This document shows positions 10,790 through 22,760 of a stretch of DNA of 64,000 nt, one piece after another; position 1 is the first letter of the stretch; each line of letters begins with the position of its first letter. The stretch lies in contig NC_073695.1 of the NCBI RefSeq assembly GCF_029784165.1, forward strand, positions 213,557,896-213,621,895, in the 5' to 3' direction. The notes beneath the pieces were generated by a model. It did not search any database, was not told the DNA's origin, and worked only from the letters and a program-made list of their open reading frames with translations. The position numbers and the translations under genes are program-made. Source of the DNA: Wyeomyia smithii (lineage: Eukaryota > Arthropoda > Insecta > Diptera > Culicidae).

Positions 10790-13700
10790 TTATGAGCTGG
10801 AACCTTACTCGATAGAGGCGCGACTGTGAGTGTATCAAAATTCTCGGTAACATTCTGTTGAATTACATTGACTGTATGTAAGTTGAACTCTGACATACAG
10901 TGATTGACGATCGCAGTGTCGTGTTAAACAGCTTCGTCCTACCTGCAGTAATGGTGAAGCATGATAGATATGTTGTTGCTTTTGCATTCTTTCCGTTAGT
11001 CGCTTGTCACCAATCCATTTCGTCACTAAAGGCCATTACAGTGACCTTGTTTATCGTGACGATTCATGGTTGACTGACCTGTCCGTCTACTAAAGCAACA
11101 GCAGGCAGCAGATGGATAGATGTAATAGGCTCGAAATCAATCTTCTACCTCTGCCTCATCGGCAAGAACGTTGGACAAACATGCTGTTTTTTCTGACAGA
11201 ATCCTTATTTCGTGACGCGGAAGGACGGTCATCAATCGATGCAACAGTAGACGTCGTTAGTGATTGTTTGCACTGAGTAACGAGCGCTCATTAAAAGTTG
11301 CTACGGGCAATCGATTGGAAATCGGGAGTTTGAGTGTGTTTTTCCAAGAAGTAAGAAAGTTGTGTAGAGCTGCAAATTTGTTTTATTTTATTAATTGCTC
11401 TGTTTTTGAATTTGCCTTTGAAACCTAAGACAACATAAGACAAGCACTAGAGAAATCAAATTACCATTACTGCCTTTTTTGAGTTATGTAGTTATGTTTC
11501 TACTACAACAAGCGTTGGTTTAACGAATGGGGAAATAATATTCCACAATTCGCTCTAAACATATTTTTTCAGTTCAGTACAGTGCAAAGTTTCATTCAGT
11601 TTCAAATCTGGGAAGTTCGATTGAAATTTTGCTTATTCTTAGATCTACTATACCAACGATAATGTTTTGTGTAACATCTAAAAACGACTTATTTTGTCAA
11701 GTGTCATTGAGGTATTGTGAACATCAGCGTGCAGAAAATGGTTATAGACAGCCTGTGACAATATAACCATGCTTAAGTCATTTGATGGCAAATGGCATAA
11801 TTTCACTAAGTTTCGAACCTCCGAGCACCCGTTTCGCAAAACAGGCTCTACAGCCTCGCGACTACAAAGCCTCCGCCGGCTCTTATCGCACACAACTTTT
11901 CAAATACATTGTCCAACATTTCAAACGACTTGCGTATCATGCAATTAAATTGTATTAAAAAAGTGTACTCGAGAACACGAGTGTCACACAATAAATTAAG
12001 TTTCCCCCACCTAGCGTGCTTCGAGACTTGATTAGAAACATTTAATTAAGTCACCGTAAAATTGCATCCGCGCATTTATTGTGCAATAAATTTAATCCAT
12101 TTCACTTTCTACACACACTTCGCGCTTCCACTCTTTCGTCTTTCTCTCTCTCTCTATTTTAACGAAGTTACTCGCGAAAGACCCTTATATCTTCTACCTT
12201 ATCCGTCACCGTTCGTCATCATCCGTCGGGTGGCGTTGCAGATGCAGTGCAGTGCAGTCGATGTTTTAGTGCAAGCTATCGCCCGAAGTCAACGCCGGAT
12301 CCATCACACGTCGCCAGCCCGATGCTAGACAGTGGCGACCGTGTGTAAAAGCTAAATGAATAATGATGAGAGCAACCCAACATACACGCGTGGCAGGTAA
12401 TTGACTTAATTCACATCGTGAAGTCGTCGAGGATAAAAGATTTTCCAACCTCCGCTCATGGGGACCCGCTCTCTTGTTCCGTCCGCTTGGGGTACCTGCG
12501 GCCAGGTTTCGAGCTTTTGTGCACACATTGCCAGCAACGTTTGCACATTCATGAGAGCGCGAAAAAAATCGCTCTTGTTGCATAAAATTGAATCACAATG
12601 GAGGTCTGCTCATCAGATTTTTGCTGCTTGACGAGAAGAAGGTTGGTGCTGGGATTGGAGCAACTACGTGTGGGTGCTTCGTGTAAGCATTTGGAGGCCG
12701 TACTTATGCGGAACTCCTAACTGGGATAAAGAGGCTGAGTAGAATATACCCGAAGCTACCTTGTAAGTGGATAATTTATGGAGAAAAATGCGTGAAATTG
12801 GATAATTGATCCATTTACCGCTGTTGTTCGAATCTTCATTTTCCAATTCACGCGACAATGTTGCTAGTGATTTCTTTTCGTCTGTACTCGTAATAAGAAA
12901 CCGTAATTTATTTTCTCGAAGCATATGTTTGACGTCTGCTAAGTGCACATCCCGTACTGATGCTATGCCGCGGTACAAGATTTGGTACATAGAAGCAGCT
13001 ATGCGCTAATGTTCTGTCACGAGAATTGTCATATATTAAACGTACTCGAGAAGCAAGCTATTATTTTAAATTATCTTCGACTGGATTGTGTGGTTGGCCG
13101 CCGATCTGCTTAATCGTTCGTGGACGTGCATACAGTCATTACTTACCGGACGGATCCATTGGGATACCATTCCGACGAGGAGCGCCTGTTTTGGTCCGGG
13201 CGCTTGGCTGCGAAGCAACCAAGCAAAGGAGGCAAACTCATTTGACTCATCATTAGTAACATTTAAATTGACACCTTCCACACCGGGTTCGTGTCCGCTT
13301 CGGTCCACTTTAGCTCATTTGCCTCGGGGAATTGCACTCCACTCTTTACTGTTACTTCGTTGGCTAGTTTGCTGAAAATGTTTTCTACTCGCTGAGCTTT
13401 CAAACCGATCCACACTGACAGAGTAGCGTCGACGTGAAATTAGGAAGGGAAAACTTTGACATAAATTCAACCTGGCGTGAGTTAGGTATGGTATGCTACA
13501 CAAGTTTTTCAACGCAAATAATTTAACCCGGTGTAAATGAGGTGAGAAATTCGTTAAATCAGCTATGAAGGTGAATAGGAGATACCCATACCTTTCATAT
13601 TAAAGCGTTATTGGTATGATGGAGTAATTAGCATTATTGCTTACTCACAATAAGAGAAATCCAACGATATAACCTCATCAGTTGGCTTCAAAAAATTGTT

Positions 13701-13829
13701 TACATATTTTACTGATTAAAATCATGACAAAGATCTGAATATACGCAAACATGTATTCTGACTCAACAAACTAAGTATTTTCCGCGGGTGGATTTTTTTT
13801 AGACTCTCGACCAATTTACTGAAAGGGCG
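10790..13829. other. Unique DNA, no gene recognised
   Basis: No dispersed repeat of the window occurs here. Open frames of about 60-110 codons overlap each other on both strands (for example 12266-12583 and 12664-12990) without recognisable motifs and without plausible splice frames. It contains a pyrimidine run (tctctctctctatttt) near 12145. Low repeat content next to repeat-dense DNA may indicate constrained intronic or regulatory sequence. Confidence 0.4.
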
Positions 13830-13833
13830 TATG

Positions 13834-13910
13834 CTGCCGCTCCAAGCATAACTGTCCCAGCGTCCATAAGGTTTGCATAGAATATGGGACAGTTATGCTT
13901 GGAACGGCAG
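13834..13910. mobile_element. 77-bp hairpin MITE of the CTGCCG...CTGTCCCA family with TATG duplication
   Basis: Two arms of about 26 bp (left begins CTGCCGCTCCAAGC, inner end AACTGTCCCA) are inverted copies differing at one position. About 25 bp separate them. TATG flanks both sides (13830-13833 and 13911-13914). The same terminal sequence and the same TATG flank occur on the 590-bp element at 42643, which establishes a family. A 4-bp duplication does not fit Tc1/mariner (TA), Harbinger (3 bp) or hAT (8 bp). Confidence 0.8.
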
Positions 13911-14054
13911 TATGTGTTTTGGCAGATATTCAATTCAAAGCATTGAAGCTCACAAACATTTCGTTGTACAGAAAAGCTGTCTGAGTATAATCTGTAAAGA
14001 ACGGATGCTGTCTTGTGAAAAACTATACATTGCGAAAAAAATATCATTTTTGTC

Positions 14055-15128
14055 GCAATACTTTATGTTTGCCCTATACGTTCCCATTTCATTTGATTAT
14101 GATCGAACTTAAGCAACCATTATGTATTAAATTGTTAGTTAAACAACGAAAGTCTATTATCTCAAAGATTACATGACTTATTTGAATATAACTAGTGTCA
14201 TACGAACGAGTCATCTCTTAAACTTACAAATAACAAACTTCATAACAATTTGATATGTGGCTCAAAAGTTATGGAAAGAAAAGAAATTCAAAGACTTTTT
14301 AAAACTATACCTGCTTTGATCGATATATGTGACCTCAACATAATTTAAATTTTATCGTACTATTTGAACGTTCTAAATTCATTGATTCCTTGCGATGTGT
14401 CTTACAATCCAAAATGTTGCCTGAGGTCGATTATGGAACATATTGGATACCTCTAAAAACATTCATCTGCCAAATTTGGTTCCATTTAGTTGGTTAGTTG
14501 TCGAGATGTGCAGAAATTAATGTTTCATTTGTATGGCACCCCTCCCTTCCAAAAGAAGGAGGGGTGTAAAACCATTATGGTCATATTTTTTTACCACTAA
14601 AAACATTTACCTGCCAAATTTGGTTCCATTTAGTTGACTAGTTCTCGAGATGTGCAGAAATTTGTGTTCCATTTGTATGGAACCCCTCCTTTCCAGAAAA
14701 GGGAGAGGCGTCCAACTATTATGGAAATATTTGTTACCTCTTAAAACATCTACATGCCAAATTCGGTTTAATTTTCTTGGTTTGTTCTTGAGTTGCGCAG
14801 AAATTTATGCTTCATTTGTATGGGACCCTCCCTTCCAGAAGAGGCAGGGGTCTCAAACTATCATAGTAACCTTTATCGGCACTAAAAACCCCTACATACA
14901 AATTTTCACGTCGATCGGTTCGGTAGTTTCCGAGCCTATATGGATCAGACAGACAGACAGACCGGACTGCATTTTTATATGTATAGATTACAACATCAAT
15001 ATTTTAGAACCTAAAGAGTGAATACACATTCATTGGATTGAAGCGTTCATATAAATCTATTTTTACAAATCGAAGTTTTAATGAGAAAGGCTGGGTCTGA
15101 CCGCTAGGTGGATTAATTTAGGTTTTTT
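14055..15128 (+). mobile_element. Composite interspersed element, 5'-truncated copy
   Basis: From 14070 this matches the 2575-2870 segment of the first composite element closely ('gttatgtattaaattgtta', 'atacgaacgagtcatctct', 'ggctcaaaagttatggaaag'). It then carries a shortened Helitron-like insert and ends with 'gaaaggctgggtctgacc' and CTAGGTGGATTAATTTAGG. The head, the GT tract and the minisatellite are missing. Because both copies share the insert at the same junction, they descend from one insert-bearing ancestor. Confidence 0.65.
14378..14987 (-). mobile_element. Helitron-like satellite element, internally deleted copy
   Basis: The minus-strand 5' end at 14987 reads TCTATACATATAAAAATG, followed by the GTCTGTCTGTC tract and four diverged 143-bp satellite units (hairpins such as 'cccctcccttcc' with 'gaaggaggggtg'). 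The 125-bp satellite block present in the sister copy (about 2900-3890) is deleted: the 'gattccttgcgatgtg' segment joins directly to 'aaaatgttgcctgaggtcg'. No coding potential. Confidence 0.55.
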
Positions 15129-16746
15129 TCATGTTGTAATACTAATGTACGAAAAATAAATCTGATTTTGTTCTGCCTTATAGCTACCTTCTGAATAGCT
15201 TCGCCTTTATTTCAAGTTCCCACAGTTTATCCCAGTTTCGCAATACGAAACTACCCAAAATGGCGAGAGAGCTCTCAAACATAACAATATAACATTTATC
15301 AAGTCGTGTTGCGTGGTTTGAAGGAAGACACCGTTCCTCTTCTCGTGTCGGATATAAGGGCAGGGAGTCGTAAACCTGGAAAATCAGGAAATGTCAGGGG
15401 ATTTGCTTTTCGATCAGGGAAATCAGGGAATATCAGGGAAAACTGAAAAACAATCAAAAACAAATTTTTCATCGAGGAGCGGCTCTTCCCGATCAGAAAA
15501 GCATAACTAAATAATAACAAAATTCTATCAACGGGAAATACAAGTAACATATTTTGATAAGATTTTGTATTTTACCATATGCTTTTGAAAATAAAATTGA
15601 ATCTGAATGAGTTATAATAACAAATCCTGAAATGAAGATGTTCTGAAACAAATCTAACAATTTTTTCGTCTCTATCAAAACCTGTTGTTTATGAAAATGG
15701 TTGTTATTATACTGTTCTATGTGCTATCTAATTTTGTTAGAAAGCTGATCCTTTCGTAACAAAGTTTGATATGGGTTTAATATTAGTAGAATATTTTTTG
15801 TTGTGATTTCTGTTATTTCAACACCTAACGGGATCAAAATTAAAACACATCCTGAAAGGTTTTTCACATAACAAACTAACAGCCTCTGTTACATTTTTGT
15901 TTTGTCTTTCTGATCGGGTTTAGCACCAAAACGGATTTTTTTTAGCGTAAAGCAATTTGCAAACAAAAGTCGGTTTCGTTTGATTAATAAATATTTTGAT
16001 TGACTACGCAATGTATACCTTCCAATAAAAAACGACATTCATATAAATACTTATATACTTCGGATGGAAGAAGATTTCCACGCGTGTCAATTGCATCACA
16101 TCGCGGTGTGTCTGGCGCCGATCGAACAGATTCGCAGCATTAAAAAAAAAGATAATCATCTCTCGCCTTCGTAATGAGTTAACGTCGCGCACAACATCGT
16201 TTGATTTCGTCACTTACCACGATGACGCAATCCTTTCTTTCCGTTACAGTCGTGGAGATGCAGAGGTGAACTCGGTCTCCGACAACAACGACTGTTACAC
16301 CTCCTTACTTACAATATCCTGTACCACCCTAACGATCGTAAGGACGTGGCCGGCGCCGTTATGGATCTATACAAAGCGGAAGCTACTGAATTGTTGTAAA
16401 TTGGAGATGGTTAACTAATCCTAAGTTGCTATATACGTGGTTCTCTGTGCAACTTCACTAGCTCAGATCCATCACGGAGGAGCAACTACAAAATGTGCGG
16501 TCATTCAAGCTCAAGCTCAAAACAGGTTTGTTGCCGGGTCTCAGTAATTTTTGCCGAGAACGGCACCACTGAGTGCTCGGTTTAAAAATAATTACAGATT
16601 TTTTCGTATTTTTTGCTTCTCAAGATTTTACCCCTTTTCACTTCAGAAATAATTTCTGGTTACGCCACTGCATCATACAAGTAAAATAGAAAAAAACGAA
16701 ATATTTATTTTATGTTCGTTAAAAGCAAATTTGAATATTTTTTTCT
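15129..16746. other. No gene recognised; contains one hAT-like end fragment
   Basis: AT-rich DNA without a recognisable gene. A transposon end fragment lies at 15361. Between 16250 and 16560 short + strand frames have coding-like composition (for example NILYHPNDRKDVAGAVMDL) but are broken by stops, and no family was recognised. Confidence 0.35.
15361..15475 (+). mobile_element. Fragment of a CAGGG-ended element (related to 21401-21748)
   Basis: The first 19 bases (CAGGGAGTCGTAAACCTGG) match the left end of the 348-bp element at 21401 with three differences. Similarity continues through 'aaatcaggaaatgtcagg', 'ttttcgatcagggaaatc' and 'agggaatatcagggaaaac'. The right end is not found nearby, so this is a truncated or decayed copy. 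Confidence 0.6.
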
Positions 16747-16823
16747 GTGATTCGATTATCCGAAAAACTCGATTATCGGGAATGAAATTTTTTTTGATGT
16801 TCCGGATAATCGAGTCCGACCTG
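16747..16823. mobile_element. Candidate pogo/Tigger-like MITE end
   Basis: CTCGATTATC and its complement occur as an inverted pair ('gattcgattatccgaaaaac' to the left; 'ccggataatcgagtccgacc' to the right). The right edge reads GACCTG followed by TA. On the minus strand this gives TA-CAGGTCGGACTCGATTATC, resembling ends of pogo-type elements that duplicate TA. The left edge is not defined. Confidence 0.4.
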
Positions 16824-16849
16824 TAGTGCAAATAGTGCTTTCCCGGTTA

Positions 16850-17115
16850 ACTAGATATATTCTGTCGACCGTGTTAGGGAAAGCAAGCAGTAAGCGACCA
16901 ATCAGCGGTCGAAATCTGTGTTTAGACAAGGTTTGACAATTTTCAATCGTTCGAATGATCAAATTACCATTTTCTGCTTCGGCTTTTCTTTTTTTGATTT
17001 TCAATGAATTTCTAATCGATTGCTGTAAGAATGGAGAAAATCGGTTGGAAACTGACTGAGTTTAAAACGTTTGAAAGTGGACATTTTTCGTGACGCTCTC
17101 GATCTCAGCAATTTC
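16850..17115 (+). repeat. Dispersed unclassified repeat, copy 2 (best + strand copy)
   Basis: Contains in order 'gcgaccaatcagcggtcg', 'caaggtttgacaattttc', 'tctaatcgattgctgtaag', 'gaaaatcggttggaaactga' and 'cgtgacgctctcgatc'. The same blocks occur in the same order at 24.9 kb and in reverse at 57.4 kb, and partly at 9.04 kb. No terminal inverted repeat or coding capacity was found. Confidence 0.65.
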
Positions 17116-17706
17116 ATGCAAAAAAAAAATCTTATCCGTTTTTTTGTGCCGAATATGCTTAAAATTTCTAGAAGTGTTTTTTATTGAATAATTTTAGACC
17201 CATATTCTATTGTTTGTACCTTTAGGGCAGTGTTGCAAATTTTCAACACTGCAAACGAAAAAGACGAAACCGCATTTTCACTTTCTCAAATGAAACGACC
17301 TTCAGCGTCAGCGGTGTCAATTTACAATGAAAGTCCGGTCATTGAAAGAAATGAGATGTTTGATTTAATACCGAAACTATTTGATTCGAGCCAATTCATT
17401 GCATGAAGTCGATGAAATATATAAGCATCTACATTCTCAACCGCATGAACATCGCTAAAGCAACACAGCGTGTGTGAAATCACAGAAATGTTGCTATCAC
17501 TGTCAACTGATTGGAGCTAAAAGTCTCTTTCATTCATAGCTCGTTCGTTGAAAATTGAAAGTTTTCAATTTCAACCGAAAATCCTTTCATAACAGTGGAA
17601 GTTTGCAGCGCTGCTTTGGGGTGACAATTTCTGACATGAGTTCTCCAAAAAAACCGACTATTTTCAAAATTTTCAGATTTCAAAAATTTGCAACTTTTAA
17701 ATCGTT
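17111..17706. other. No gene recognised
   Basis: AT-rich unique DNA. One overlapping pair of short frames (17534-17800) lies mostly inside the neighbouring MITE and its flank. No recognisable product. Confidence 0.4.
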
Positions 17707-17709
17707 TAA

Positions 17710-17877
17710 GGGGCCATCCACATACCACGTGGACAGATTTTTAACGATTTTAAAACCCCCCCCCCCCCCCTCCGTGGACAACTGTCCATATAAATTCTGA
17801 AAATAAATGTATGGACCGTGGACATTAGCCAACCCCCCCCCCCCCTCAAAGCTGTCCACGTGGTATGTGAATGGCCC
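17710..17877. mobile_element. 168-bp palindromic MITE with poly(C) tracts and TAA duplication
   Basis: Inverted termini of about 27 bp (GGGGCCATCCACATACCACG on the left; the right end complements it with one substitution and one base shorter) each contain CCACGTGG. Two C-runs of about 14 bases lie symmetrically inside. TAA flanks both ends (17707-17709 and 17878-17880). A 3-bp TWA duplication fits PIF/Harbinger, but no transposase is present to confirm it. Related short elements are, to my knowledge, widespread in insect genomes. Confidence 0.75.
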
Positions 17878-18024
17878 TAACTGATTTTGAATGTCTTGGT
17901 ATCAAATTGATTTCTCTTGCAAGAATCAAACTGTACTTTAAATAACAATAACTATGCCAAAATGATGATACAAACCGCAGTTTTGGAGGGTTAGCGATTT
18001 AGGAGACCCCGTCGTTTGATTTTT

Positions 18025-18670
18025 ATAGATTGCTTAGAAAATTTTACATAAAAATGTAAAATTTTCTAGGATATATTTTGTAGGTCTAGAATTTTCATTA
18101 CCGTTAATGTTTACCATAACCGCCATGCGTCTCTATTGGGAATCTGATGCAAGACAAAAATATCAAACGATAGGGTCAGCAGTCAGAGATCGGATGCTAC
18201 TCATTGTTTGCGAGTTGAATCACAATATTGGGAGATTACACGTCATTTTCGAGAAGTCTATTCGCGTCTTTCTACTGGCTCGTGCACAGCTTTTCATTCA
18301 ACCTTCATCGCAAGTTTCAAACTTTCTTTATTTGTACCTACTTTCTATTAGGTATTAGGGTTAGATTTCCAGCACGCGACGAATGGAGAGTGCTGTGCGA
18401 TCCGAATTGCGCTCACCCGTCTCTTTGGAAACGAATGTGTCCGAGTCTCCCAGTAGCGACGTGCACAAGCATCTGCGAGACGCACGAAGATTTTTTACAC
18501 GGCTCTGAGTAGTTTGACTATCTCTGATTGCAGCAGCTTTTATCAATGGAGACGCATGGTGGGTATGGTGGTTATTACAATTAAAAAATTCTATCTCCAA
18601 AATAAAAAGTATATCTCCGTGAAAATTTTATATTTTATGTAAAGTTTTCTAAGAAATCCAAGAAAAATAT
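18025..18670. repeat. Diverged inverted-repeat (foldback-like) structure
   Basis: The left arm (about 18025-18085, 'cttagaaaattttacataaa' then 'aaaattttctaggatata') and the right arm (about 18605-18670, reverse complement 'cttagaaaactttacataaa' then 'aaaattttcacggagata') are diverged inverted copies around a spacer of about 520 bp. No clear target duplication is visible, so an old foldback or MITE-type element is only a possibility. Confidence 0.4.
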
Positions 18671-19630
18671 GTACATTTTGATATTTTTCATTGGAAGTCC
18701 CAAAACCTTCAATTTGATACTTAACAAGTTTTTTAAATTGGAAATTTTGAAAAAATCAATTTTTAGGAGCTAAACAAATTTCAATAGTTTATGTAGACGA
18801 CAAAATCGAATTTAAGTATCTGTGATGTTGATGAAAGCACCATATTCTTGTCAATTTTACACGATAAAAACCGTAGGTACCATTTTTTGACTACATTTGA
18901 ACAACAAAAATGTTATTAAGATGTTCCCAGCAAATCTTGCAAATGTGTTTTTTTTTCTTTACGATTTAGGTAAATTCAAAGATGGAATTATGTTCCATTA
19001 GATTATATATGGATTTTTGTTGAAGACAACATTCTAGCATGAATTCTCAATTCTCATATTCTCCAAATCCCTGCTGAATGTACACCACTGCGCAGTGGAT
19101 TTACCTACGGTACTAATTCTGCACATGCCACTCATCCGGGACCGTGTGATGATTCACCTGCCTACCACTAATTCGGCGCACACAGACTTTGTGTCCGTCT
19201 AGTTCTCGCCACACCGGTCGATTTGTTGAGTCAGCAGAGCTGCCCGAAAGCAGACCGGATAGTAAAATTCATTCGGAAACACATGTTCTGTACGTATCGC
19301 GCATTGTTGACCTTCAGCCAAAAACCATCGGAATGAAAACAAACGAAAATTTTGCCAAATTTCTGCCCTGGTGGGATCCCGCTGATCAAGTGACGACCGT
19401 GATTGCAATTTTTGGGTCATTAAACGGGTAGTGCCAATTACTCGTCGAAACTTTAACGACACCTCTCGCAGTTACCATGTTTCATCTTCGTTGTACAGCA
19501 CAAAATTTGACCGGCTGGACGGTTAATGGACTGTTTAGGACTGGACGGTGGTTCGGTTTGCGACCACGATTCCCGGCAGAAGGATTGTGACTTATGGTGT
19601 ACTAATTATTCTTCAGTACAGCTTGACATG
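18671..19630. other. No gene recognised
   Basis: Mostly unique DNA; short open frames on both strands are unrecognised. A pyrimidine run followed by TTTAG|GTAAAT at 18952-18974 superficially resembles a ratchet site but has a poor donor. Confidence 0.35.
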
Positions 19631-20100
19631 TCAGTCGTGATTAATTCGAGACGGCGAGTAGCTCGTGGTCCACAACAACAAAGTTTGGCTCTCTTTTGCT
19701 GCTCTCAAAATCAGTCGTCTCGTGAGTTTAAAATTTGATCGCGTCGTGGTTGGCCGGGAGAGAGCCGGTTTCATGCTCTGTGCTGCTACTGTGTGCCGCT
19801 CGAATCTCGAGTCCCGATCTGGCACATGTTAGTGTATTTGCATTGCAGTAATTAACGCAGCACTTTGCCTGAGTTGTTACTTTTGCATGTTTATCGTTCT
19901 TCTCGTTTTATTTTATTTTTGCCATTTATTTTTGGGATTTTTTGACAGTAGCGCTGCAAGGAAGGAAATAATCATATTTACACAACACTTTCCTGTTGGT
20001 TCACGTTTCTGCGAGTTGGTTGTATATGTCTTCATTTCAAGTTGTTTTTATTCTGAGGTTGATGATTTGGCTCGGTGCTTCGCAGTACTCTAAGGTAAGT
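19631..20100 (+). other. Candidate alternative first exon (Inr at 19631, donor at 20095)
   Basis: TCAGTC (19631-19636) matches the insect initiator consensus, and the following 30 bases are locally GC-rich (gagacggcgagtagctcg), with AGCTC at +28 close to but not matching the downstream promoter element. About 460 bases downstream CTAAG|GTAAGTA (donor starting at 20095) is a strong 5' splice site on the same strand as the ratchet sites. No convincing coding frame links the two, so this would be a non-coding leader exon. Either signal alone can occur by chance. Confidence 0.2.
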
Positions 20101-21394
20101 AAAAACCATGTAATGGGTTTTTCTCACTTGCGGCTGGTTAGCGAGAAATACTTTGACAAAAAAAAACATTTTCTTGAACTGTTGTTAATGCTTGGTTGTG
20201 CATTGATAAAAATTTCGCAGGGTACACAAACAGAGGTACCCCAGCTTACTGCCTCTTTCATAATACCCCAATTTCATTACTCTCATTGCAATCAAGCTGT
20301 TTGTCTACAGTATTATTGTCGCTATGCTAGACGTAGTGCCATTACAAAACAATTGAAAGCAGAAATAAGAATTAAGTGATATTGGCTTGAATTCAATCAC
20401 TCAAACGATTGCGCTGGCAAATCGCTTGGATTGGTTTATGCTAATCAGTGATTGTTATTACCACTAATGGCAATAATGTGGCCATAGTACAGCTTAGGAG
20501 CGCGCCTGGCAGAATGCGAATAGTTCACGTGCCGAGAAGCACGCGAATAGCAGAACGATGGTTCGCTTGAATCGGCGCGTAGATGTGGAAGGTTTAAGAA
20601 ATATTCACGTTGAATTTAAAGTAAGCTGTCCCTGTGCCAAGTGCGCGGTGTAAGCTTTGCAAAACAAATAAACCTCTCGTGCCGATGGCCGCACTACTCC
20701 AGCTCGTTTTGCTCTGTTTGTCATGTAATCGTATGCTAATTCATCTAATTATTACGACAGTCATGTTGCGAAACCGAATGATCCACCCTAGATGCCGGTC
20801 ACCTGTAAGCGGAAAGCTCCGCTGCCACACGCTTCCTTTCTCATCTCGAGTGACATGGATCCCGCAGTGCAGCATGTCACTTTGTTTGTTTATTACTTGT
20901 GCTCGTCTCATTGACCGGTAAAAGCTTGTTGATGCAGATAGATATGCGTTTTCCCATCGTTCTTTACATCGGACAACATTTGAGGGTCATATGGTTGCAA
21001 ACGTTAACAATAGTATATCCAATATGCCGAACAGCCTATTAGCGATGCATAGTGACGTACGCTTAGACAAAAAAAATGTCGCTTGGTATGCTGTCAGATT
21101 TGTGGTTATTCGCTTTTATTTGTTGGAATCCTCAAGTGATGTTCAGCCGATTCGTTAATTAACCGGTTGTTAGTTAATGCGGAATATTTGTTCGACTGTG
21201 ATAGTCGTTAATTGACGGAATAGTATGGCGAAAATATCAGTTTGAAATAGGCAAGAATAAATGTAATAAATCTACTGAAAACTTGAGTAAAAAAGTCTTG
21301 CGATAACCAAAGATGGAAATTTTTTTGAGTGATAATTAAACTGGTCAACACAGGTGTGGCTAAAGCTCAAACTGATTCTAAATGATATTCAACA
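20101..21394. other. Unique DNA, no gene recognised
   Basis: No window repeats occur here. A locally GC-richer stretch at 20500-20580 contains an E-box palindrome (CACGTG at about 20527). Open frames are short and unrecognised (for example 20634-20921). Confidence 0.35.
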
Positions 21395-21400
21395 TTATAT

Positions 21401-21748
21401 CAGGGTGACGAAAACCTGGAAAATCAGGGAATGTCAGGGAATTCATTTTTCGATCGGTGAAATCAGGGAATATCAGGGAAAACTGATAAATAATCAGGGA
21501 AAATTTTCGTTGTTAAATTGCTTTTTAGCGCAAAAACTGATTTTTAAGCATTGCAGGCTAATTCGGGTCGGCTACTGTTCGGCTTCATATCTAATCGAAT
21601 ACTTCTTTCACTGAGATTTTCAAAGTTGCGTTGATCTACGTTCCACTTTTTTGTACCGAATGCTGAAAACTAACAGGGGAATTAAGGGTTTCAGGGAATA
21701 TCAGGGAAAATCAGTGAATTGGATTTTCAAAACTTTTTCGTCACCCTG
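21401..21748. mobile_element. 348-bp CAGGG-ended non-autonomous DNA element
   Basis: Perfect 14-bp terminal inverted repeats (CAGGGTGACGAAAA and its complement at 21735-21748) enclose a core rich in 'atcagggaa' motifs on both sides. TTATAT flanks both ends (21395-21400 and 21749-21754). CAGGG termini are common among hAT-derived MITEs, but those duplicate 8 bp, and only 6 bp match here. The superfamily is therefore uncertain. Confidence 0.7.
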
Positions 21749-21754
21749 TTATAT

Positions 21755-22516
21755 TCAACGGTTGACTGCTAAAATGTCAAATATTTTTGGGGTTCTCTTA
21801 TTCAACATCAATTACGCTCAGGGGAGTTGTTGTCGTGAACGAGTCTCGTACACAGCATGCACTGCATACTAGATCAATGCTTGAAACACAGTGGAGCAGA
21901 AAAATGTGATCCTTATTATTCTTAACGAAGGCGCCGCTTATTGCTTTTAAAGTGAAATACAAAGCAGCTAGTTAGATGCTTGGTGTCAAAGAACAACTTG
22001 CAGAGTAGACTTCAATGTTTAGTTCAGTTTACAACAAAACCCATGTTCATCACACATTTTAGAAAGAAAATAGCAGTTTAGTTCTCATAAAACATTTGAT
22101 TTCACATTTATTTTTTTAAGTGCTCCTTAATTTCTTTAATTCGACGTTTTTAAGACACTATTGATTACAAAATTTTCTCAGCTTTCCAACGAAGCCAACA
22201 AAATTGAATCTTCTTGTGCTAGAGCTCGTTGAAGGAAAACATAATCGAAAACTGAAGCGAATAACTCTGCAGTAATTAAACTTTGGCCATATACGTAGAA
22301 GGATTTTTTCATCGAATAGGGTCCTCTATCACCCCTTGATGGATTTTAAGTGCGCTCCCCAACATCCTGTATTCCCATGAAAAATAAATAAGTTTTTCTT
22401 CAAGTACATCATTCTTTTTTGACAACAGTAGAAAAAAATTTAAGCTTTTGGGTGTCACTCGTTTGTGAAAAACTTCACCTGTATTAAAGACAAATAGAAC
22501 TTGTCTTTTGAAACTA
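21755..22516. other. No gene recognised
   Basis: AT-rich unique sequence without repeat signatures or recognisable frames. Confidence 0.35.
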
Positions 22517-22760
22517 TTTTTTTTTATTCTCGCTTATTTTCCGTCGGTCTAGTTCCGCCACTGTTGTGGCCAATCACCGACGCCCAGGGAGGCGACTCCA
22601 CACCCAGGACCCTAACCCACGACCCGTTTATTAACGGACCGGCGCCAACGGCTTTACTTCCTCATGCGATGGAAGGCGTGATCCCAGAGATTTTTTGCCT
22701 CAGAAAATCTCCCGGTGTCGGCTAGGATTGAATCTAGACCAGTTGGGTTGGTTGTGAGTG
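22517..22760 (-). mobile_element. tRNA-derived SINE, 5'-truncated copy
   Basis: Reverse-complement match along the body of the SINE at 27410: 'ggtctagattcaatcctagc', 'cgacaccgggagattttctg', 'gttggcgccggtccgttaat', 'gattggccacaacagtggcg'. It ends in an A-rich tail (T-run at 22517-22526 on the + strand). The tRNA-like head with A and B boxes is missing, since homology stops near 22760, so it cannot be transcribed by its own promoter. Confidence 0.8.

Noticed and set aside
18952..18974. Pyrimidine tract with TTTAG|GTAAAT as another ratchet site
   Set aside because: The acceptor is TAG after a purine-interrupted tract and the donor GTAAAT is weak; not comparable to RS1 and RS2.
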